Assembly (NCBI GenBank): GCA_036897525.1 | Contig: JAYMTJ010000030.1 | Location: 40,753-104,752, forward strand | Length of the DNA: 64,000 bases | Direction of reading: 5' to 3' | Source of the DNA: Pelargonium x hortorum | Taxonomy: Eukaryota; Streptophyta; Magnoliopsida; Geraniales; Geraniaceae | In this document: positions 49,151 to 59,300 of the stretch, in pieces | Layout of the letters: each line of letters opens with the position of its first letter | How positions within the stretch are numbered: the stretch's first letter is position 1 | Position numbers and translations under genes: made by a program | The notes under the pieces: model-generated | Databases searched by the model: none | What the model saw: the letters and a program-made list of their open reading frames with translations, nothing else | Told to the model about the DNA's origin: nothing

Positions 49151-52100
49151 AAAAAACACTAGTATCTCAGTAACACAGCTCCGAATGTCTTGGTGCAGGG
49201 TCCCGCTATCTATGTCTGATCCATATTTTTAGGTTTCGACTACAAGCGCCTAGGCGATGAGTATCTGTTGTATAATGTTTCCTTTTAAAGGGCACGCCGG
49301 GTACTTACTAAGAAATTTCTAGAACATCTCTTATCAGAAAGTTTTTTAGAAAAGAAAAGCAGGCAGTGTATACAGTAAGTAGGTTCCTAACGGGTAAAGT
49401 TTATGGCTATTAAAAAATTAAGGACTTCCCACTTTACTCTGGGTTTAGTTTATAAAGATTTTGACGAGTGCTACAAGTTTATCTATTTATTTGTATTTAA
49501 AGAGCTAATTATCAAACAGGGTACTCAAAGGAGCTTCTTGCTTCCCCACGATAACAAGAGTCATTAAATAGAAGGGCAGCTTGACAAATCTAAGGATAAG
49601 TTGACTCTTTTTACAGGAATCCCTAGATAGTAACACCGTCTTCTTTTCTATAACTTTTTTTTATCCCTGCAGGAATTTCTTAGTACATAGGTTTACTAAA
49701 CCAAGCTCCAAATTTTTAAAGCTTGTATTCCTTTTTATTTGGAAGTACTCAAACTCTTAGGGATTCCTAGATTGCTTAACAAGCAGTGCCTTACGGATAG
49801 AAAGATCCATGCTAGAAACTTAAAATCATACCTCTTACCTTATGTATCCCGAGTCATCATGACACCCCTATGCAATACAACTAAGGTTACCTACATTATT
49901 TACACCTATCTTAACGAGCAGAATCTCATTTCAAGTCAAGGGTATATTATATCCCATTTTTTTTGTTGCTATCTTAATCTTAACACGATAAAGATATATT
50001 ATTTAAAAGATAAGGCTACGAGTATTAACTATATTATTCCAAAAATTCGATTTTACTGAATTTAAACCTGGATAAAGCCATAAAAGATTCTATTCTATCC
50101 ACATCTATATTTTCCAATTCCAATTAGGAACTAAGAAAAGGAGATTATTCTTAACTTAGCAAAATCTTATTTACTCGTAGTAAATTAAAGAAAAATCGAG
50201 ACAATTACCGTTAGTAGATAAAGCTTAAATTAGGGTTCTTATGCCTTCTTTATCTACCTTATTCTTTGTAGAACTTGTTGTTACAAAGGCTAGCGCTGTT
50301 CTGTATGAATTTTAGTCATTAGCTTTTTATTAGACCCCTTTTTTTCGGAATTTTATTTATTTGATTGAAAGTTTGATTAAGTCTTGAAAGCTCATGGATA
50401 AACCAATCTATATAGGCACAAGGTTATGGGGCCTTACTAGCTTAAAACAATATAGCCTAAGAGGGCCTTCTCGTAGTATAAAGATAAGGCACCGCTTTTT
50501 TTATATCGTCATGCAGTGCAGAAAGTTCTACTTTTTTCCTCTGGTTTCTTAAGTATATAGGAATCTCTAAGCCCGAATAAGCATTAATTTCAAAATTTTC
50601 ACTAATCTAAGACTGTGTATAACTCGATTGACAGAGCTTCAGGCTTTGTGGTATATAATAAGTTCTCCCCCTGACCCAATTAGAAATAAGGGATAGCGTA
50701 AAAGCAGCATAAACTACTAATTGTTTGAAATTTGAATAGCAAAGTAAAGGTAATCCCTTTTGTGGATGGATAATAAACTGCTTCAGAAACAACAGAAATA
50801 TATATCTATAGTGGAACTAGTACAAATTTCTAATATATTATATTAAGGCCCCTGCTCTGGATTTTCCATTGACTATGAGTAGGTCGTAGGACCTTTACTA
50901 TGCTTCCTCATCTCAAACTCTTAGAGTTGATTATAGTGAAAAAAGCCTTTCTCGTCCTATTACTAGTACTTATTTGGCAGAAATTTATTACCATACATAA
51001 AATATGAATAGGAACTCGCTCTTAAATTGTAATCGCTAGATAGACAGGGACACCCTGGTTTATCTCGGTATGAGCTTACTATATCTCCTATCTCAGCTTT
51101 AACCCAATACCTTAAACCAGTTGCTTATTCCTCTTGAGTGGAAATAGAAAAAGGTCTAATTTGTTGTTAAGTAGGCACTATCTATACCTAATGAATGTGA
51201 GCTATATTATATTATATTAAAAAAAGGATTCTGCAGAACCTAAATATAGAATTAATATATTATTCTAGTTAGATTAGAGCCTTTTCCGGTAGAAAACCAA
51301 CGCTGGATATTTAATTAGTGTTGAAAAGAACCCCGCCAATATTGTCTTTTTTAAGGTTTTCCTTAACTAGGAGTTCCTTGTATTGTTATTGTTACTTTGC
51401 TGGGAATAGATGAAAATGACTAGGAAAGCGGAGATTGTAGTTCAACATATTTAGAGAGCCCCTTCATAATACAGAGTTGCAGGGTTAGCGCTAATTGATA
51501 ACAGGTTTGCGTTAGCGGACCTCTTCATTTGTTAAAGTCCCTATGGACTGGAGAAGAACTAAGTAAAAGCTTGTAAACGGCGTTGCGTAGGATTCGGAGA
51601 AAGAGCGTTACTTGTTTCTGAAAGTCAATTGAATTAGCTCCCACTTTCTTCTGTCTCTGATTTTTCTCTATCAAGGGTGTTCTTACTTAACATGCAAAGG
51701 TTCGAGCGTGTGAGAGTAATTAAAGTACTCCGCGCGGTTGTGTTCTTTTATTGAGAAACTCTATACAGAAAAATCCTGGGCAAGGCTTAAGATGCTGCGG
51801 GTACATTACTATTTAGGTCAGCAAAAAGAAAAGATAAGAGTATTCCAAGATGCGGTATCCCTTAAAAAACCGGAGTAGGAAGGAGGCTTTTATTTCAATT
51901 CATTTAGTAAGCATCTTAAAGTACAATTTATGAATATCCTTTATGATAAAAAGTTAAGTATTACTCTTAATTAACTAAAGCCTGATTAGGCTCACCCCCC
52001 AAACCTACCATTTATAAAGGGAATCCTCGGCTAGACTTACGTGGACCAGAATACAAAATCTCTAAAGGAAGCTCCGCCCGGATTATGTATAACATAAGAA

Positions 52101-53530
52101 ATTGATAAGGTTACGGCCTACGAAAGTGGAACCCGTACCTTATAAAGGCGATAGGTGCAGGATTCGAGTTACGAAAAAAACTTGCCTAAAATCCTTTTTG
52201 TGTTATTGTTAGGCATAGTTATGAAGGTAGAGTGCTCTGTTCCTCATATCATGACAAGTAAAGCAACTTCTAATGGCTGTTGGAGAAATTTTCTTAAACA
52301 ACCAGACAAAGACTCAAGGAATAGAAAGAAAAAAAGAGTTTATACTTGTATACAGCTGAGGTTACCTCTTTCTTATAGACCTCACGGAAATATACGAAAA
52401 TGACTATTAGACTCCTTTACGCGTTGTGAGTGTGGGTACATTCGACTGGTTTTACGTTCGATTTCTAGCGAATTAATTACCCTTAAACCAGCGCTTAGTT
52501 CTCATTAAATAGTTTCAACTTTTCCTTAATTCTTAAGACCTATCAAGAGCTATATCGATTCCCATTTCTAGACTTAACTTACTCTTGTATATGATTCATT
52601 TTAACTAGCAAGAACTCTTAATCCTAAAAAAGGCATAGCTGCTTGTAGAAAGACTGTATTCTATATAATCTATCTATATAAGCTGTTACTCGCTAATTGA
52701 ATCCGGGACTGTCCCTTCCTTCACTTGTAAAAACATTTTCTTTCAATTGGCTGTATCCAGTAACTTTTGAGCAAGTCGTAGCACACACTAAAAGAGCCCT
52801 TACTTAATTTCTCTCAATTGATTTAAGTGCGAATACCTAAAATGGGTTGAACAAATACATATATTACGGGAAGTTTCTATCTATACGTCTAAGTACAATA
52901 CTAAAGCCCTTTTATTTAAAGCTACCCAGAATATTACAAATCAGGACAACAAAAGCCTTGAACTAAGAGTTAGGCTCAATACCCGAAAGCTACTAAGTGG
53001 ATTTCCTAGAATAGCGAATTTCATTTCGGAATAGTGGATAATATAGGCGAGATCGAACGTAAAAGAAGTCAGATAAGCACCTTCTTTCAAGAAACTGTCC
53101 TTGCTATCCAGAACAAAGACCTTGGCCCAAGTAAAGTATCCCTTCCCTCGACAAGCTAACAAGAGTAGTTTACTTCTTTCTAAGTGAAATCCTTTGGTTG
53201 CAGAATTCTCTTGTAAGGAATACCGAGTCAAAGTCAAGTGAAAGCTCAGCTTATTTGCTTAAAAGGGTATTTACTTAAAAAGAGTGGAAAAGTCTACTCT
53301 TTAGTTTTAGCTTTCCAAAGTGAGTTTAGTAGTCAAGTGAGCAGTTATCTTTCTTTATTTATTAGTCTTGTTTGGAGATACTTAAGAACTTCTTTTCTGT
53401 CTTATATACTGGAATCTGTTTTAATCTGCTTAATAAAGGGAAAAGAAAGAATTTTTAATCACTTAGATATAAAGAAGTTCTTAGTGAGAGTTTAGAGTAG
53501 TTATTTTTTAAAGTCTTGTTATTGTTACAT
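49151..53530. other. Anonymous texture-A DNA before the trnQ relic
   Basis: No gene is recognised. The longest frame, 106 codons at 49739-50059 (+), resembles no family I know. A CGCCTAGGCG palindrome lies at about 49.25 kb. Confidence 0.5.
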
Positions 53531-53533
53531 TTG

Positions 53534-53605
53534 TGGAGTATAGCTACGTGGTAGAGCACAGGTTTAAGGAATCCACATGTATGGGTTCGAGTCCCATAAC
53601 GGGCA
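53534..53605 (+). pseudogene. trnQ: Degenerate mitochondrial tRNA-Gln (trnQ-UUG relic)
   Basis: The 72-nt stretch aligns without gaps to plant mitochondrial tRNA-Gln. Shared blocks are TGGAGTATAGC at the 5' end, GTGGTA in the D-loop, GCA and GGTTT before the anticodon, CATG in the variable region, and a perfect T-arm (ATGGG, TTCGAGT, CCCAT). The anticodon position now reads AAG instead of TTG. Two of five anticodon-stem pairs are lost. The 3' acceptor strand AACGGGC no longer pairs with TGGAGTA. It is therefore unlikely to make a working tRNA unless heavily edited. The T-arm and the following 15 bases recur at 39.19 kb. Confidence 0.72.
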
Positions 53606-55373
53606 AGATAAACCTTGCCTACATTGATTGAAATTCTCTTCTAAGAGGGAAGTGGTCCTTTCATCAAAGCTGCTATTTACAAAAGCAGTTCCTATTTTTG
53701 GTATGCTTTATAGAATAAAGACAAGCTTTATGCTGAGGGGAGCTCTTTGGTATAATATAAGGAAGGGGTATCCGTATTTTAAGTCCTGGGCAAGCCTTGC
53801 AACACGGTTAAATTAAGTAGATGGGCAGTATAATTAATTCTTGTTGAACTTTCTCCTATGGCTTCGCCGGAACCCAAAGGAATATAAGAGGGGAGTGTCT
53901 GAAAAAACCCCCTTTTCCTGTTATATTAATAATACGGATCCATAACCAGAAAATAGAAAGGTTTTTTGGTTTCCTTCAGCTGAGTCTGAGAGCAATAGAA
54001 TTTGTTAAAGTATAAGTCAATTCCGGCAAATATCAGGCGGGTTCTTTACCGTTATTGTAGGTTATATCATACAGAAAGTCTTTGCTTTTACAGGGTTCTT
54101 TAGCTTGAATCGGGGGATATTAGGGTGAGGCTTGATAGGAGGTTCTCATATCATAATAGTGGGCTATTTTCCTAGTGTTTCCTTACTACGATTACGAGTT
54201 AAGCTTTTGTAAAGGGGTCTAAATACATATTCGAAAACAATCGAAAAGGGCAGATCAGTAATACACTCCCTTTATGCAGACCCGAATTTTCGTAAACTTC
54301 AAAACTAAGATCTAGAAATTGTGTATTAATATAGGATAACCCAGGTATATGCTGATAGATAGAGGGTGTGTCTATAGGAAGGGGCTTCTTTCTTCAGAAA
54401 ATCCTAACCTAATTTGATAGCTAAGGAGTTTAAGACATAAACCGATTCTCTAGCAATAACAACAACAGGGAACAAGAGGCATTATCCTTAAACTTATAAG
54501 ACTATCTAAGACTACTACCTACACTTCCTACTTTCGTAAAGAGATAGAGGACACACTAAGTACTGGCTACAACAACAACTCCACAACAAACCATGATGAA
54601 TCAAGAGCTACCAACTCCTCCACTCCAAATGGTAAAGACCCACCAAACTAAAACTAACGGAGGCCCAAGTGCTGATAAAGCCTTGAAAGCACCACTCTAA
54701 TTCTAACCAGTTTCTTGATTGACAGTAAAGGAACTCTCTTCCTTAATTCATTGTTGCTTTGTAGCTTGTATTAGTTCTACCGACAGTTGAAGGGTAGTCG
54801 AAGGTGTTGCTTATACTCCTAATACTCCCGAAGTCTAATACACCAGAGATTGCTAACCTGTAAGGAAACTAAAGGTTTCCAAACCCAGAACTACCCATAA
54901 ATCCAGATAGAAGAAGATGAAGTCTTACCATTTGAATATGAAGAAGAAAGAAGTTGTAGACAATCAAGTTTACAGGTGCGTTAAGTTAGAGCCTGCGGGT
55001 GTCCCAGACAAGGAGTTAAAGCTTAAATGCGTTTGCGACTAAAGAGAGGAAGAGGAAAGGTTTCAACTCGCGTACTATATAACACTTCCTAAACTAATCT
55101 ATAAAAAAAAGTAAATGAATAGACTTTTAAGTACTATAAGAGACAAAGGTTCTAACCCCAAAGCACTTCTAAGAAAGATTAAAACCGTTTAATTCAAAAA
55201 AAAATCTTTAAGGTAGAAAGGTCCAACACCTTGCGTTCAAATTACAGTAGTGGCTATCCTTCTCCTGCTATCACACTGTATGTTTTTTTCTCCACTCCCT
55301 TAACTTTCTTTCTTTTCTATTTTATAAAGGTAGGCTAGCATTGTGGTTTATAGAATCTATTCTAAAGGAAAAC
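53606..55373. other. Spacer between trnQ relic and the nad2 3' end
   Basis: No gene is recognised. It contains texture-A DNA to about 54.4 kb, then an A/C-rich texture-B stretch to about 55.05 kb. The last 300 bases are downstream of the nad2 stop codon on the minus strand and probably include its 3' untranslated region. I see no convincing transcript-end hairpin there. Confidence 0.5.
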
Positions 55374-56295
55374 TTAGAGATATAAGCTAAGAGCCATTAG
55401 ATGAGTAACCGAAAACAAAGGAGAGGGATAGAAAAAGAAAAGAGTTATCAAGAATGAAGTCATTGACACTAATAAAGCCTTGTTACGATCCATAGCTTGA
55501 TATTTTATCCATCTACGAGGTGTATCAAAAAACATGCGTTTCACTAAGCGTATATAATAAAAGCAACCTATCACACTGGTAATAATACCGACTGCGGCTA
55601 GGAAATAAGCCCCGCAACTCAAGGCGGCAAAAAAGAGGTAAAACTTACTATAGAAGCCCGCTAATGGAGGGATTCCGGCGTATGAGAACATAGTCATGGC
55701 GAAAGTAATTGCTAAAATAGGATTCATTTTGGCAAGAGCGCCTAAATCCGAGATATATTTGATACGGTTTTGACGTAATGCTAGAACTAGGGCAAAAACG
55801 TTGAGAGTCATTAATGCATAAATAAAGATCGCAATTAGTAAAGATTGTATTCCTTCTATGCTTCCACATGATAAACCAATACAAATGTAACCTACATGTC
55901 CAATGGAACTATAAGCTAGAAGTCTCTTAACTTTTGTTTGGGCCATAGCGGCAAGTGCTCCTAAGATCATGGAAGCAATGCTGCAGAAAAAGAAGATTTG
56001 TTGCAATATGTCTCCATAGGAACCATAAAGAAAGAGACGTAAAAGAGTGGCGAAGATAGCTATTTTAGGAGCAATAGATAAAAAGGCTGTTACGGGTGTG
56101 GGTGAACCCTCATAGATATCGGGTGCCCACATATGAAAAGGAACTGCAGTTATCTTGAATAAGAATCCTACAGCTATAAAGAGAATGCCTATAAAAAGAC
56201 CACTAGATTGAGGACCAGCAATTTCGTATCCCGTCATAATCTTGGCTAATTGATCGAAGTGGGTAGCTCCGGTAGACCCATAGATCATAGAACAA
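55374..56295 (-). CDS. nad2: nad2 exons 3+4+5 fused: NADH dehydrogenase subunit 2, C-terminal 307 codons
   Basis: This encodes the C-terminal two thirds of ND2, an antiporter-like proton-pumping subunit of respiratory complex I in the inner mitochondrial membrane. The frame translates 304 residues from an internal Met (base 56288) to TAA at 55376-55374. Numbering from that Met, the family signatures are in order: the TM7 lysine in FLFKITAVPFHMWAPDIYEG (K45), the KVKRLLAYSSIGHVGY block (K119, K121), and the TM12 lysine in GFYSKFYL (K215). It ends in MALSLYL, as plant ND2 does. The Met is not a start codon. From my knowledge of the family, exon 3 starts 7 bases upstream, just after an intron ending in AT. 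The 922 bp equals the usual exon 3+4+5 total (161+573+188), so both downstream cis introns are missing. Exons 1 and 2 are not in the window and should be joined by trans-splicing. There is no frameshift or internal stop; it is probably functional. Confidence 0.96.
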
Positions 56296-56390
56296 ATAGG
56301 GTAGGTAATTTGAAGACTTCTATTTCTGTGTATCCTAAAGAACCTCCCTCAAAACCGTACGTGCAATTTTCACTGCATACGGCTTTCACA
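56296..56390 (-). other. nad2: 3' end of trans-spliced group II intron (nad2 intron 2): domains V and VI
   Basis: Read on the minus strand, this stretch runs from a domain V hairpin through a domain VI-like hairpin to an intron end CCCTAT directly before the nad2 exon-3 coding sequence. The final AT fits the AY rule for group II 3' splice sites. Domain VI is suggested by GGGAGG pairing with CCTACCC and an A a few bases before the splice site. In seed plants the intron at this position is split, its 5' half being transcribed elsewhere with exons 1-2. Nothing like exon 2 or a 5' intron half is seen in the 7.7 kb upstream to the window edge, which agrees with trans-splicing. The upstream limit of the half-intron cannot be set by eye. 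Confidence 0.88.
56352..56385 (-). ncRNA. Group II intron domain V hairpin
   Basis: This 34-nt hairpin is the catalytic core of a group II intron. On the minus strand the 5' arm begins with the AGC catalytic triad in AAGCCGTATGC, the loop has a GAAA tetraloop core, and the 3' arm GCACGTACGGTTT closes it. The bases match the domain V seen in many plant mitochondrial introns almost exactly. It indicates that the splicing machinery of this half-intron is conserved. Confidence 0.93.
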
Positions 56391-59300
56391 AGGACTTAAA
56401 AAAGCTATCCTTTGGCACCTACTTTTTTCCCTCCCAAATTAAAGATTACCCAACCCCTCGATTTAAACCCGCGTTATTCCTTTATTTGTAAGATTGATTT
56501 AACAAAGAATTTCAAAAGGGGTTCCTTTGTTCTATTCTTATAGATATAAGGATCACATATTTCGATTCATTATAATCTCAGCGATTCCGTTGATTATATA
56601 TAGAACAAAAAAACCGAAAAGTGAAAGACGTAAACCAAGGAACTTCTATGCCTTAAAAATGAAAAAAGGGTAATCCTAAAATTCTTTTTTTTGCAGCTAC
56701 ATTAGACTCAGCTTCTACTTTCAATTTCTGAAACAGGAAACATTGACATTGAGACTGGGGTTTAGGTACGTAGGGCTTGTTATGCGCAATATTTCTTGCT
56801 AATAGCTAAACTTGATAGAGAGTAATAGAATTATAGTATGCAAAAAAAGTCTTCCCGCTTATATCTAATAATGGAGTAAGTTTAGAGATGTTACAGGACT
56901 TTTTAGTAGTATAAACTAACTGCAATTTGAGGTGAGGGCCCTGGTATTTTACTTCGTTTGTTCCGTAGTTTTTTTATTAGAATTCTTTCACTTTTGCTAT
57001 ATAAAGATTAATATCTAAGAGTCAAATTATTAAGAGGACACAGGCTTTTTCGTGAAGTTCTATATTTAGCGGAGTTTGTTAAGAAATTTCGATTATAGAT
57101 AACCATAGACACAGTAAATGACCAAAGTAGCGCGGGCGTTTTCTTTTAAGTTAAGGAAGACTTTGGTGCCTTTGGAAAATATATTACCGAGAATTTTTTT
57201 CTTTTTGCTATTCACCACTAGTCAAACAAGTACTTAGTCGGAGAGTCGCTTTAAAATAAGTATATACAAAATAGGGACTCGCAAAAGCTCATTAGTTTAC
57301 TTATAGAAGCGAACCCCAAGGATTAGAACCCGTAATAGCTTGGCACCCATCTACAGGAGAGTAACTAGTTGAGTGTTTTAGTGCAATCTTTTGTAGAGTT
57401 CCGGCTGCTTAGAATACTTTTTACAAGATTTTACGGTCTATTTCTTTTGAAATCTCAGAGTTTTATAAGTTACTCCCGGCCTTCTTATATATAATTAGGA
57501 TTTCACTGCTAGGAGTGCACAATTCTTTGAATAAAAAAACTTCACTTCTTGTAATTCCGTATTTTGGAGCATCTCTTTTCCATTTTTTTTGGGAGTATAC
57601 TACAGAAGCAAAAGAGCTTATTTAATTTAGATATTCAAAAAGGGGGATTTCGTCTGATTAACTCCCTCGGCGATCCTCAGGAGATTTTCTATATAACTTA
57701 ATATTAAAGTTTAGCTTATTGATGTTGCGCTAAAAGACCCTTTAAGAAATGACTATTTTCCGCATTTTTACGAGGTTCCTTTTCTAGACTAGACAGTAAG
57801 TTTTTAGGCTAGAGGAAGTTTATAAGACACCCAGTTCTAGGGTATTGTGAGATTAATTAATAGTACGAATAATAAGAGTCTAACTCAAAAAGGTTCATAA
57901 GAAGAGTCTATCTCGTAAGAAAGCTACAGGTATAGCCGATAAGTAAGATATAGATGTGGAGTTCTTAAAAGGTATATCCCAAAAGGGCATTAAGATTAGG
58001 ATTTTAGTACGAAAGCAAAGAGGTAAGTAATTCCTAGTAATCAGGCACATATTTGGGGATTCCACTTTTTAGGGGAACTTACTAAATAAATAGAGAAGAT
58101 TTAAGCCGATATTCTAGATAGTAACTTTGGTTTATTCTTTTTTTTTGTATTCCTGAACTTATTAAGGAATATCGGAAAATAGAATTTACACTTTACCTCA
58201 GAAAGGGTGCTTTGTTTTTTATTTAAAAGGAAGCTGGGTGTATACTAGAAAATGGAATCTTACAGGGATTGGGGAGAAAATGACACCGAAGTTTTACTTA
58301 CCATGGGAGAGAGAGCTGATGCTATATTTGCTTATAAACTGTGAATCTGTTATTAAGATTAAGTGTTTCTGAGCGCTATATTATGCACCTCGGCGGTTTT
58401 TTCTAGTTAACCGGAGCTCTTACTTCTTAAAAATTCTAGATCAGAAAGAAGGACTAAGCCTTTATAGTTGGGCTCTACCGTGCATTCCTTAGGATTCAAA
58501 AAAAAGGTGGATATATAAAGTCATAAGTTCTCTGCATTTGAAAGCCGGGATGGACCTCTGTAGGATAAATTCCAGTATACCTTTATAAATCTTTTTAGTA
58601 CGACGGGCTTTAAAGTAAAGTCTGTTAGGTGTTCCTTTGAAAAGGAAAACTTGTTTGAATATTCTAAATTTAGAATTTACCGTGTTTTTTTAGCTAGCTT
58701 TTATTTATAATAAATCTTGCCTTTACCGTACTCTTCCAAAGTGCTTTTTTTTGGTCAAGCCGTCTTGAACCCGCGCCCGAGGTCCTATCAAGCGGATGTT
58801 CTACCAACTGAGATATACACCCTGACTGAAATTAAAGGAATAGAAAAAACACTGTACACTTCAATACTAAAGACATTGGAGAAGATACAAGACGAGTATT
58901 CTGGATGATCTAAATCCATTTCTATTTACGTAATTAAAAAATGCCAGCAACTTTCACGATATTAAGTCTACCCACCAGGACACTTGTGATAAACTAGAGC
59001 GTCAGGCTGCGGAACATAGGTCAAAAGCGAGAGTCCCCGCCAACAGAATTACCTTTGAAAACTGGGAATTTGGAGATCAATTCGTACTTGATACTTAGAT
59101 TTTCCCTATTCCATTACTAGATATTCCTTTCTTTCTAGGCCTCCTGTTAAGATAAGAAGTAAAGTACATCACATAAAAAGCATATCTTATCTTTACGCTA
59201 AGTTACTTGCAAAACTTTTATTAAGCGGGTACCGTGTGCCTAGATTCTTATTAAAATAGGGAAACCCTTAAGGAAATCCTTTAAAGATTTTAACTAGTCT

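Noticed and set aside
49739-50059. 106-codon open frame on the plus strand
   Set aside because: Length within chance expectation; Tyr/Ile/Asn-rich translation as AT-rich noise gives; no recognisable family.
52941-53237. 98-codon open frame on the minus strand
   Set aside because: No motif or homologue recognised; chance length.
55648-55884. 78-codon open frame inside nad2
   Set aside because: Out-of-frame shadow of the nad2 coding sequence on the same strand.
58717-58908. 63-codon open frame on the plus strand
   Set aside because: Overlaps the trnK-like relic on the opposite strand; its translation is an artefact of tRNA sequence.
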